DNA of 64,000 nt from Conchocele bisecta (lineage: Eukaryota; Mollusca; Bivalvia; Lucinida; Thyasiridae), in NCBI GenBank assembly GCA_029237695.1, contig CM055279.1, positions 22,881,919-22,945,918 on the forward strand, written 5' to 3'. A program made the translations under genes and the position numbers. How positions within the stretch are numbered: the first letter of the stretch is position 1; every line of letters begins with the position of its first letter. Under the pieces are notes generated by a model. It saw only the letters and a program-made list of their open reading frames with translations. It was not told where the DNA came from and searched no databases. This document shows positions 14,501 through 28,340 of the stretch, one piece after another.

Positions 14501-17500
14501 GAAGGTGTTGACGGGATAAATAGAATAGTAGGTTAGTGCCGTGAATGGGAAAACATATCTGGCGCGGCTCGGAAACGGGATGTGCTCGGCAGAGCCTCGC
14601 CCATCCCGTTTCCTGAGCCTTGCCAGATATTTTTTCCCATTCACGGCACTAACCTACTATTCTCTATCTATTTTCCTTATTTCCGAACCAAAGTATATGT
14701 TGTGACCACTCATTTGAACCGTCTCGGCGAGACGGTTCAAATGAGTGGTCACAACATATACTTCTGATGAGAAATAAAGAAATTCTTGAGCCTTGCCGGA
14801 TATTTTTTCCCATTCACGGCACTAACCTACTATTCTCTATAACAGACACCCATCATCCGTACTAATATGTACAGGTTATTAAAGGTGCTGTGTCTCGGAT
14901 GATGTTTCGGATACTCAATAATTTATGTTGTTTTTCATGTGATGTACTGTACATACCGTTTACCAATCACACCATATCATTTTATTTTTTTTAGCTTATA
15001 TTTAACGGCGGCACTGGCTCTAGGACCTTGCATGCCGTCTCCCAAGAATGGGAGAAAGAACGGAGGTACAGATTTTTTGAGAGAAGCCGGTAATTCGTAT
15101 TTACAGAGCAACTACGAATTATCGGTACCCATTCACAGCTGGGTGAACTGGAGCAGTGTGGATAAAGTGTCTTGCTCAAGGACACAACGCAGCGCCTCCG
15201 GTGAGGCTCGAACCCACGACCTTTAGATCAGCAGTCTGACGCTCTAACCACTAGGCCACTGCGCTCCATCCATATCATTTGATAATTATTCTTTCTTATG
15301 ATCTGTTTTCTGTGCATATCTGATACCTAGTGCCTTTAACCATCATCACAGCAATTTATAAAAAATCATGCATTATTATTTACTCCCAAGTTTAAAAATT
15401 GCAGATTAGTTTCGGAAAAAGACAATTTTAACTCTAGTTACGTCATAAATTATTTGGCTTTCTCCCTTTTAACTCGTATTGATTTTAAATGACACATGTA
15501 TATTCCACGTAACCATGTTTAACCTTGAATATTGGAAAGAAATTATATAATCATTTTTACATTATTGTGTATTGAAGATACTAGAAATTATAGATTCGTA
15601 TAAAGTGTCAAATAAAACAATGTAAACAGTAAATTATATGAAAACACGGTTTGAGAAAGTCAACTACACTAATTATGAAACATGATATATTTTAGAAAGT
15701 AAGGGAGTATGTATATGGTAATACCCATGCATGTGGTCCACATCATGTATAACATGTGTCATGTTTGAATTAACAATGTTTTTTCATGACGTCGTCAGTC
15801 TCCAATTCACTGAATTAGTTGTTTTGTAAGACTTTGATACAGCCGCTGGCACATACTTACAAATAAATTTTTCGTAATAAAACCAATATTTGACCGAATT
15901 TCACGAATTAAAAAGAAGGTTCATTCTTAAATTTTCCTTTAATTTAATATTATCGAAAACAATATTGTTTTTGAATTGTTTATATGGCCGTAAAATGTGG
16001 GCAGCTTTCGTGAAACAGACAGTAGTCTAGTAATTTTAGGCTTCCGCGCCAAATACTCACATCATTCAGGTACTTTGTAACGTTGCATTCTTATTTTTAC
16101 AACACCATTTATGACCATGTAATATATGGTTTGATATTATACTTCGCATGTTCCGTTTTTTTTGTCAAACGCGATAATTGGTGCAATTGGCTGATGACTT
16201 GAAGTCACAAAGACGGCGACTCGGAGTGACGTCTAAGATACAGTAACGAGGCAATGTTCACTATAGGGTTAACTGTATTGTAATTTTCAAATTTGCGGCG
16301 TATATCAGAGAAAAAATGGTAGGTCGGAAAATCTGCTTAATGGCGACGCGCCAGCGGAGCCATTAAACATGTTTCCGACCTATCATTTTCTGATATACGT
16401 CGCAAATTTCAAAATTACAATGCGGTTAACCTACATTTATAACGCACTCCTTTACTACTGGCGTAGGAATACATGTACATATTTAAATAATTTGCGACCG
16501 TTCATCAACAATGATATACCTGTAATGTATGACCATCAGCCAATCAGATTGCGAGATATTTATAGAGTGCATTATAGATATATGTTATTCATATATTCCA
16601 TCACATTTAGGAAGCAATTAATCATGCTTGAATCATATAATGATCAGGGGTCACACGGGTCACACGGGTCCCCAAACCTCCTAGACCCCGAGCGTGTGCC
16701 CGGTTACATTTCGAATATCATTATCGGAGTCGAGTCCGAGACTGATTCATTTGTTCATTCATTCAGCTTATATTTAAGGGGGTAATTGGCTCGAACACCT
16801 TCCATACCCGGTCCGAGGCTGATACCCAGGTGAACGTTACATATTTCCACAATCATGTGACCCGAAATTGAACAATCTCATTGGTTGAAAGTGTCAGTCA
16901 TATAATAAAGATCGTTATCCGGCTACAGAAGTGCGATATCTATAGCCTGTTTCACCAACATTGCAAAGTATACTTTTCTAGCAGGGAGTAATAATTTATT
17001 TTTCCCGAAATACATTATATCATATAGAACTAACCACTGCTCATATTTGATGCATAATTATTATTATACTGAATGTATTACATTATCACAGCCGAAATGG
17101 CTGTGATAATGTAATAAATTCAGTATATTGATAAATATATCATAAAATTGAAAATTTCTCCCTCAAAGTATACTTTGCTAGATAAGTATACTTTGCAATT
17201 TTGGTGAAACATGCTACTGTTTAGGAGTTACACTGGTCACATAGCCCATAACCGCATAAGCCAAAATTCTCCCGTCACACATTTATAATTCATAATTTAT
17301 ACTTATATCGTCGAAGTACAAATGTATGGTCATGGCAGACAACGTGAGTATCCGATAGTGGCTCTGACAACCTCGGGTTTTTAACTTCAACGGTCACCCA
17401 GGCAATTAACATACTTAGTCACGCCTGTAGCTGATGTCCCCCAAATTGATAAGCATACTTATCTAGCTAAGTATACGTTGAGGGAGTAATCATTTATTTT

Positions 17501-20500
17501 TTCCTAAATGCATTATTTCATGTACATGTAGAACTAACGACTGCATATATTTGATGATTACAAGTATGCAGAATTATTATACTGAATTTATTACGTTATC
17601 ACAGCCAAAATGGCTGTGATAATGTAATAAAATCAGTATAATAAAAAGTAATAAATTTATCCTTAAATTGAAAATTTCTCCCTCAAAGTATACTTTGCAA
17701 TGTTGGTGAAATATGCTACTGGTGAGCCACGTATACGTGTGATCAAACGATTCAGCTTCATGTAATATTACACTGTTTTCGCTTTTACCTCATGCTGTCA
17801 TGTGTATGTCATGTGTGTATGTGACAGTTGAGTTTTTGGAAGGATTGAACTCACTTAATGCATGTGCTATGTGTTTATTTTGCCTCCCCACTCATTGACC
17901 ACTCAATGTACATGTAAGATGCATTGGGTCTATTAACTTGAAGTGAACCTGGCAGACATGCATACATATCCTTTGAAGCAAGCTATGAATTATTGTCACA
18001 ACATCAAGGTGCGTAGTCACGTGGTTAGAACGACAACAACAATGACTGAAAGTGTTGAAAGCTCGCCCACTCCAAAGTAAGTATTATTTGATATGTTCCT
18101 TAATATGCAACGGATTTTGATGCCACATGGCGCATCAAACGCGTCTTCATGAGCTACATCTGGTGGTCCCGGGAGTTCGGCACATACTTGTGTCGTTTTT
18201 GCGAAGAATCGAGTTCCGTGTCGGTCGACACGGAATCGATTCTTCGCAAAAACGACAGAAGTTTGGGCCAAAGTACAGAGACCACCAAAATGCAGCTTAA
18301 CAAGACGTGTTTGGTGCGCCATATTTCATAAAAATCCGTTACATACTAAGGACAAAATAAAAGAATACATACTTTGAATTTGAGTGCTTCTGGAAGTTTC
18401 AGTACTTGTTGTTGTTGTTGTTGTTGTAANNNNNNNNNNNNNNNNNNNNNNNNNNNNNNNNNNNNNNNNNNNNNNNNNNNNNNNNNNNNNNNNNNNNNNN
18501 NNNNNNNNNNNNNNNNNNNNNNNNNNNNNNNNNNNNNNNNNNNNNNNNNNNNNNNNNNNNNNNNNNNNNNNNNNNNNNNNNNNNNNNNNNNNNNNNNNNN
18601 NNNNNNNNNNNNNNNNNNNNNNNNNNNNNNNNNNNNNNNNNNNNNNNNNNNNNNNNNNNNNNNNNNNNNNNNNNNNNNNNNNNNNNNNNNNNNNNNNNNN
18701 NNNNNNNNNNNNNNNNNNNNNNNNNNNNNNNNNNNNNNNNNNNNNNNNNNNNNNNNNNNNNNNNNNNNNNNNNNNNNNNNNNNNNNNNNNNNNNNNNNNN
18801 NNNNNNNNNNNNNNNNNNNNNNNNNNNNNNNNNNNNNNNNNNNNNNNNNNNNNNNNNNNNNNNNNNNNNNNNNNNNNNNNNNNNNNNNNNNNNNNNNNNN
18901 NNNNNNNNNNNNNNNNNNNNNNNNNNNNNTTGTTGTTGTTGTAACCACGTGATCATACACCTTGACTTTTACCTCATGCTGCCATGTGTATGTCATGTGT
19001 GTGTGACAGTTGAGTTTGTGGAAGGAATAAACTGACATGATGCATGCGTTATGTGTTTATTTTGCCTCCCCACTCCTTGACCACTCAATGTACATGTACG
19101 ATGCATGGAGTCTATTAACTTGAAGTGAACCGAATATCTTTAAACAATATCTGGGACACCTAGCAGACATGCATATATATCCTGTGAATGACATCATGCA
19201 AGGTGTATGATCACGTGGTACTAACATCAACAACAAGTACTGAAATTTCCAGAATCCATCTGATTCAAAGTACGTATTTTTTTATAGTGATAGTGACTGA
19301 TTTTGATGAAATATGGCGGTGCAAACGCGTCTTCGTGAGCTGCATTTGGTGGTCTCTGTATTTTCGCCCAAACTTCTGTCGTTTTTGCAAAGAATCGATT
19401 TCCGTGTCTCCGACACGGACATCGATTCTTCTCAAAAACGACATCAGTCTGTTCCAAACTCCCTGGACCACCAAATGCAGCTCACGAAGACGCGTTTGCT
19501 GCGCCAGATCTATCAAAATCCGTTTCATATTAAGGAACATACATATCAAATCAAGATTTCAACACTTTCAACCACTGTTGTTGTTGTTATAACCACGTGA
19601 TCAGGCACCTTGCCATATAAGACACAGTATGCGTGTAGTTATGTTCACAGAGGTGTACTCTTTGTATTACCACTGACGGAATATAATAATGAATACACAA
19701 TTACAGTCTAGCTGTACTTCGTGTGGCGCAGTGTGAACCGCGTATCGTGTTTACTTTACACGTATCGTGGGATGCAGCCCAACATGTCTGGTGTTATGTT
19801 GTAAACTGAATGGAACTAAATACAATAATGAAGGGAGACACGGCTACTGGGTCAATATCAGCATATGTCTACCATACTGAAACAGGAAGCATACACTGGG
19901 TGCAGTGTACATGGACATGTATTTCATTTGTAATCAATGTATATACATGTATGCATATGCAACACGCCATGTGATTTTGTGCCTAAGAACACGTGCGTTA
20001 TTTCATAAAATATATTTACAAAAATTATACTTTCCGAAAATGAAGTCGAAACTGAAATTTTCATCGCAACTTTCGATATCATTTACAGAAAGTATGGCGG
20101 TTTTTATAAATATGTTTCATGGAAAATTGCACATCATGTGCAATTTTCCATGAAACATATTTATAAAAACATATGTACATGTACCACATGTACAAAATCA
20201 CATGGCAAAAAATCACGTGTCTCATATGAACATGTATTCGGAATCCGTACATTGGCCGGAACAAGTTACGGACAAATGCCACTTATGAATGGGTTCCGGC
20301 TGAGAAACAAAGGACCTTACAATATGTTGTTAAACAAGTGCGCATGCGCTGCATTTACTTGTTGTCTCGATCCTGAACGCGTCGTACTCGCCCAGACGCT
20401 CATCAATCGCAGCCTCAATCTTCGTGAGGATACGGATCACCTGAGATGGCGTGCAGTCGTGCTTGGCACTCGTGAATTCGGCGACATTGAGAACCATGAT

Positions 20501-23500
20501 TGTCGCCGAGCTGTACGCCTCGGGCAGCACCGGCCCCCGCTTTCGGAACTTCCCGGCAATGGTCGCCGGTAGCAACTGCGACAACAAATTCTCCGTGCGT
20601 TTCCGTTCCTGCTCTAGTTCAGACGTGCGCTCCTGCAGATCGAGCGAGAAAGTCTGGATCTTGGAGACGATTTTCCAGACGAGCAGGACAATCGCTGGAG
20701 CGACCAGGAGCACGATAGCCAGTTCCAGCCCGTGCATCGTCAAATCGTTCTTCAGGGTGCGGCTGTACGCTGTCGTTTTCTGCAATTGGACACCACGTTA
20801 GGCAATGCTCGTTAGGTGCACCTGATGTTCGCAAGTGCAACTTTAGGATAGTCTGGAAATTTCAACTGATGGATTTACATGTATTGAGCATATTCTCAAT
20901 AAATGTAATTCCCATAATTGTTCACAAGAAAACTTTGTTAATGTGAAATTTGCAGACCATCATAATTTTACACTTACGAACATTTTAGTCGTACAAAGTT
21001 TAGTGAACGGTACCCTGTTGTTGTCGAGGTATTTGAACAGATGGTCAGTATGTTGGTGTCAAATATGGGTATTTTTATGGATTTTGGGTAGATTTGGGCG
21101 GATTTCGTTGGTTTTGTGTAATTTACATAGTTTTGTGCAACTACTAATGCTCAATCATTACACACGATATAAATAATCAAGTATGTACACATTCACAGTT
21201 CCGAACTTTCGGGCCCCTTTCTTACTGTCAAATACCTAAAGTACTTCGCGGGAGCTGACGTAAATTGTATGTCGGTAGCCATGCATCCAAACCACCGCAG
21301 ATACCAAAATAACCCATAAAACAAAGAAATATGAACCGTTCTTCAAGAACATCTGAACTTCCCAGGCAATTACTGTAGCAATACCTGTAGCAAGGTGTAT
21401 GATCACGTGGTACTAACAACAACAACAAGTACCGATTCAAAGTACGTACTATTCTTTTATAGTGTCCTTATTACGTAACGGATTTGATGAAATATGGCGC
21501 ATCAAACGCGTCTTGTTAAGCTGCACTTGGTGGTCTCTGTATTTTCGCCCAAACTTCTGTCTTTTTTGCGAAGAATCGATTTCCGCAAAAACGACATAAG
21601 TTTGTGCCAAACTCACTAGACCACTAAATGCAGCTCATGAAGACGCGTTTGTTGCGCCATATTTCATCAAAATCCGTTGCATATTAAGGAAAATATCAAA
21701 GAATACTTACTTTGGAGTGGGCGACGTTGTTGTTGTTGTAACCACGTGATCATGCACCTTGTGTAGCCTATTTCACCAACATTGCAAAGTATACTTTTCT
21801 AGCAAAGTATACTTTGAGGGAGGAATTTTCAAGTTTAGGATAAATTTATTAATTTTTATTATAGTAAATTTATTACATTATCACAGCCATTTTGGCTTTG
21901 ATAATGTAATAAATTCAGTATAATAATTCTGCATACTTTTAATCATCAAATATGTGCAGTCGTTATTCTATATGAAATAATGCATTTGAGGAAAAATAAA
22001 TGATTACTCCCTCAAAGTATACTTTGCTAGAAAAGTATACTTTGCAATGTTGGTGAAATAGGCTACAGGTAACTGGCTCTGTATTGGATGAATACGTACT
22101 GACTGTCGGACATTAACCTGCTACGAATATCCGGGCTACAACGAATTGAAAAGTTTACTTTGCTAGAAAAGTATACTTTGCAATTTTGATGAAATCGGCT
22201 TCTGATATGTGGCTGTGACTGGAGTAAAGGGGCTTATGACATTGCTGTAGCCGATTTCATCAAAATTGCAAAGCATACTTATCCAGCAAAGTATACTTTG
22301 AGGGAGTAATCATTTATTTTCCCTGAAATGCATTATTTCATATAGAACTAACCACTGCGTATATTTGATGATTAAAAGTATGCAGACTCATTATACTGAA
22401 TTTATTACATTATCACAGCCAAAATGGCTGTGATAATGTAACAAATTCAGTATAATACAAATTAATAAATTTATCCTTAAATTGAAAATTTCTCCCTCAA
22501 AGTATACTTTGCTAGAAAAGTATACTTTGCAATGTTGATGAAAAAGGCTACTGATCACCAAAATTGCAAGTATTCTGATGTAGCTAAGCATACTTCGAGG
22601 GAACCATCATTTAATTTTGCATTATTTCATATAGAACTATTACAACGACTGCATGTATTTGATGATTAGAAGTATGCAGAATTATTACACTGAATGTATT
22701 ACTATCACAGCCAAAATGGCTGTGATAATGTAATCAAGTCAGTATAATAAAACGTAATAAATGTATCCTTAAATTGAAAAGTTCTCCCGCAAAGTGTACT
22801 GAGCAAGTATGCTTTTGCAATTTTGGTGAAATCGGCTACTGATCGTCCAGAGGATCCTAAATTTGCACTTATGAACATTTTAGTCGTACGAAGTTTAGTG
22901 AAACGGGCCCCAGCAGAGGTATGTAGGAACACGTACATATGTGCACGCATTAAATCTAAAAAATATTTAAAAGTAAGTACTTTTTTTATCAATAACAAAA
23001 AAGTCACCCTCCCCCAAAAAAGTGTATTAACATGGGAAGTCAATTTCCCAAACTTTTCAAATTAGATTTTGAAAATGGATCCACGAATAAAAAAAAAATG
23101 AAAAAAAAAAGCGTGATGCCACCGCGAGTCACTATCAGTAAAATAAATATTACTAAATAATTATAGCTGTATAGCGGGCACTCGAACGGGTGGAATAGTG
23201 ACACGATTATACACTTAATTAATTCCTATAAAGATTGGGGCATGTAACTTTAAATCCTTTCAAAGTTATTTCCCTCGACATTTGTAAACCGCGTACAATG
23301 AACCCGAGCCGTTTCTTTATAAGATTTACAAACGTCTCGGGACATAAATGCCGTATATCAAGATTACAGAGGATTGAGCTCTGCATAATGGGTCCCAGGT
23401 GTCCAGAAACATATATGCGCCTGTGACTGGAGAAATGGGGCACATAGGTTTTGTGATCAGTGTAGATCCAGATCAGCCTGTGCATCAGGATCTGCACTGT

Positions 23501-26500
23501 TCGCCATTCCACAAATGAAACATCCGTCATGCTTCTAACACGCAATATATGAAAAAGTACAAAATATTTTTTATTTTTTAATGTGTTTAATAGCCAAAAG
23601 TTCGTCGACAGCAAAACGTGGAGCAGACAGTAGCATGTTATTCTATTTATCAGGTAACGTTTTAGGTTAATGAACAGGCAATCATTACGTGGGTTTCGTT
23701 GAAAAGGATGCGGCCTTCTTTCCGTGACGTACTTCCACTAGCGTTATTCGGTAACGTCATGTGATACCGTTCGACCAATGCCAAGTTAGTTTTCAATTCG
23801 TTGTAGCCCGGATATTCGCAGCAGGTTAATGTCCGACAGTCAGTACGTATTCATCCAATACAGAGCCAGTTACCTGTAGCCTATTTCACCAACATTGCAA
23901 AGTATACTTGTCTAGCAAAGTATACTTTGAGGGAGTAATCATTGATTTTTCCGAAATGCATTATTTCATACAGAACTAACGATTGCATATATTTGATGAT
24001 TAAAACTATGCAGAATTATTATACTGAATTTATTACATTATCACAGCCAAAATTGGCTGTGATAATGTAATAAATTCAGTATAATAAAAAATTATAAATT
24101 TATCCTAAAATTTAAAATTTCTCCCTCAAAGTATACTTTGCTCGGAAAGTATACTTTGCAATGTTGGTGAAATATGCTACTGATACAGTTTGCGTCTCGT
24201 GTATCAGTAGATCAGCCTGCCGACGTCTACAGAATACACGCCTGATTCTCGAAATCAGTATCGGCGAAATACATAATACAGTGGAACCTCTCTAAACAGG
24301 ACACCAAGAAAACATATGTGATGTTCTTTTTGACGGGTTTCCTGGTCATTTTTCTCAGGTGATAATTGCATATTCATGAACGCATAGTACACAATTTTGA
24401 CTAGAAATTATAAAATACCTGTAGCCTATTTCATCAACATTGCAAAGTATACTTTAGTAGCAAAGTATACTTTGAGGGAGAAATTTTCAATTTTATGATA
24501 AATTTATTAATTTTTATTATACTGAATTTTTTACATTATCACAGCCAAAATGGCTGTGATAATGTAATAAATTCAGTATAATAGTTCTGCATACATTTAA
24601 TCATGAAATATATGCATTTGTTAGTTCTATATGAAATAATGTATTTCAGGAAAATTAAATGATTACTCCCTCAAAGTATACTTTGGTAGTAAAGTATACT
24701 TTGCAATGTTGATGAAATAGGCTACTGGTCATTTTTCTCAGGTGATAATGCATATTCATGAGCGCATAGTACACAATTTTGACTAGAAATGATCAAATAC
24801 CTGATTTACAGTGAAACATCCCTAAGCCGGACACCCTGGAGCCCTCCCAGGGTGTCCGGTTTAGAGAGGTTTCACTGTACATACGCTAGCTCTGTATGAG
24901 ACTGTATGAGTATGCGGTACAATGTAATTGGTCAGTAGATTCCCTAGTCAAGATTTCAATAACCACAGTTTGTTGTGCCGGTCACAATACACACATGAGT
25001 GCTCACCAAATGTGGACGCATAAATGTCCAGAACCCCGCAGGGGAAGTAGATTTTTTTTTTTTTTAATTAGTTCCCACGAAATAACAATTCGTTGATACG
25101 GAATAACAGTTCGTTCCCTCAATTTAACAATTCGTTCCCACAAATTAACAATTCGTTCCCACAATTGAATAATTCGTTCCCACGAATTAACAATTCGTTC
25201 CCACGAATTAAATATTCGTTCCCACGAATTAACACGGGAACGAATTGTTAATTCGTGAGAACGAATTGTTATATCGTGGGAACGAATTGTTAATTCCAGG
25301 GAACGAATTGTTAAATTGAGGGAACGAATTGTCATTTCGTGGGAACGAATTGTTAATTCGTGGGAACGAATTGTTAATGCTAGGGAACGAATTGCTAAAT
25401 TGAGGGAACGAATTGTTACTTCGAGGGAACGAATTAATAAAAAAAAAAGCCATGTCCACTGCGGCGCTACGTAAGAACATACTTATGTCGTCACATTTAC
25501 AAAACATTTATTGTAATTGAAACCGTAGAAACAAACAAGTGGTCGCAGTTAGATGTGCCACTGTGATGTATGCGGGAGGAAACCGGAGTATCCGGAGAAA
25601 GCCGCTATACCAGCTCAATATCAGGTTTCACTAAACTTCGTACGACTAAAATGTTCGTAAATGCAAATTTATGAGAGTCTGCAACGTTTTATTGTAAACA
25701 ATTATTGGATTTACATTTATTGAGCATAGGCTGCATGCAGCCTATGCTCAATAAATGTAAATACCGGTACATCAATTAAATTTGCACTTACGAACATTTT
25801 AGTCGTACGAAGTTTAGTGAAGCGGGCTCTGATGATTGGCGCGCTCCTTACAATGTACCGATTGTACCGACCGGACAAACAACGGAACGAAACACAATAC
25901 GGGAACGGAAGCACAAAACGTGAATGTTTGTATGATATTGTGCAATAATATCGTAAATTATGTTTTGTCATTATGAAAATGCCGGTGAGTAATTAATATG
26001 AAACTATGGTTTCTAACATCCGTCTTTGAAAAGAAATTAGTCGGAAGTAATGTTTGAAAAACGCATTCACGTCTTGTACTCTTACTGGCCGTATTTCTGA
26101 ATTACCACTGGTACATGGGAACACTAATAACCGGACCGCCTGGGTGCCCGGCTTCCCAGGGTGGCCGGCTTGCAGATATTACACCGTAGTTCGGTGTGGA
26201 CGTCACTGTCATATGAGATTGGCCATGTGACTTTATACCTAGTAAGAACATGTGCGATTTTTCATGAAAAAAAAGATTTATAAAAATTACGATATTTTCC
26301 GTAAATCACGACGGAAGCTGACGAAATTGTCATAGCAAATGTGGAATGGATGTCACTATCAACATTTCGTCATTTTGTGACGTCACTTACAGATAATGTC
26401 CCAATTTCTGTCAATATATGTGCGATGCGATATGGGCTCAGTATGCTGAGATGGCGACATGGCGCTGTCAGGTTGGTTCATCGGTTCACAGGGTTATCGT

Positions 26501-28305
26501 GTTGCAATATCGTCTGATAAATCCTCATTCATTCCAGTTTTAGGAAATTAGTTTTCCTTAACAACGAGTCGGTTCAAATAAAACCTCAAATCAAAGTCAA
26601 AACAGTCAAATCTCAGCATACTGAGCCCATATCGCACGCACATGGTGCTGCACACTATACAGGCCCGTACGCAGAGGGGGTGCGACGGGTGCGTACGCAC
26701 CCCCTTAACCATTTCACTCTTAACCCGCTGGCATGTATAGTGGTATTGGCAAACAGTGTAGATCCAGATGAGCCGGCTCGTAACGAGCCGTCTCATCAGG
26801 ATCTGCACTTTTTGCAATTAATTTTCATAATTTTGAGAAAAAAAAAACACTCCATGTTCATAAATGGACTGGTCTGAAAATCATTTTGTGATAATTTAGA
26901 TTGGTTGCAAAATTAATAAATCAAAATCCATTCCAGCTACTTGAAAGGGTTAATCTACCGAGGTCTGTCCGTGGATGTGCAAAAACAATGTTTAGCCCTT
27001 CGCGCCGTCGATAACGCACCCCTCTAAAATAATTCCTGCGTACGGGTACATAACTCTAATTACATTTAATTACACTGCATTACATAAGAGTTATGATGGA
27101 GTAGTCTAACCAAATGTGCGTTTAAAGCGTTCTTTGTTTACTTTCTACTTCGTGGAGAGTGACCTAAGAATTTTGCTAGTACACACTTTAATAGGTCAGT
27201 TTATGGTAATATATTTGTGTCATATTGTAGATTGTCTCACAATAACAATTATAGCGAAGTCACATGTAAGGGAGAGGATTTAAATAAGCTTGCTTTCAAT
27301 CCAATCCCATTTGCATAGTACTGTATATTGTCTCACAATAACAATTATAGCGAAGTCACATGTAAGGGAGAGGATTTAAATAAGCTTGCTTTCAATCCAA
27401 TCCCATTTGCATAGTACTGTATATTGTCTCACAATAACAATTATAGCGAAGTCACATGTAAGGGAGAGGATTTAAATAAGCTTGCTTTCAATCCAATCCA
27501 ACCCATTTGCATAGTACTGTATATTGTCTCACAATAACAATTATAGCGAAGTCACATGTAAGGGAGAGGATTTAAATAAGCTTGCTTTCAATCCAATCCC
27601 ATTTGCATAGTACTGTATATTGTCTCACAATAACAATTATAGCGAAGTCACATGTAAGGGAGAGGATTTAAATAAGCTTGCTTTCAATCCAATCCCATTT
27701 GCATAGTACTGTATATTGTCTCACAATAACAATTATAGCGAAGTCACATGTAAGGGAGAGGATTTAAATAAGCTTGCTTTCAATCCAATCCCATTTGCAT
27801 AGTACTGTATATTGTCTCACAATAACAATTATAGCGAAGTCACATGTAAGGGAGAGGATTTAAATAAGCTTGCTTTCAATCCAATCCCATTTGCATAGTA
27901 CTGTATATTGTCTCACAATAACAATTATAGCGAAGTCACATGTAAGGGAGAGGATTTAAATAAGCTTGCTTTCAATCCAATCCCATTTGCATAGTACTGT
28001 ATGTTATAGTAACATGAACTTGTAAACAATATGCAAATAAAATATGTTTAAACTAATTATAGCGAAGTAGGAACTCCCTGCAGTTTTTTTCTCTATATTT
28101 CGGTGCAATAGTCATCCAAGTGTATACAAGTACATTGTATTTCCTTGTTTTATCACATCACGTCACGTGGTTTACAAAAAGAAACATAGCAAATATTTAT
28201 TGCATGTACCATGTTAAAGGTACATGCCCACTCAGTAGGAATAAAATGTTACATTTATATCCAGCATTTGTGGAACGGAGGGGGGGGGGGGGGGGGGAGG
28301 GGGGG

Positions 28306-28340
<35 letters not shown>

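Noticed and set aside
16369..16785. 138-codon open frame
   Set aside because: Begins inside the family L hairpin, resembles nothing I know, and has no coding-like composition.
18346..19038. Open frames across 18.4-18.9 kb
   Set aside because: They consist of N.
27224..28004. CRISPR array
   Set aside because: Whole 96-bp units are identical with no unique spacers, in a eukaryotic genome.
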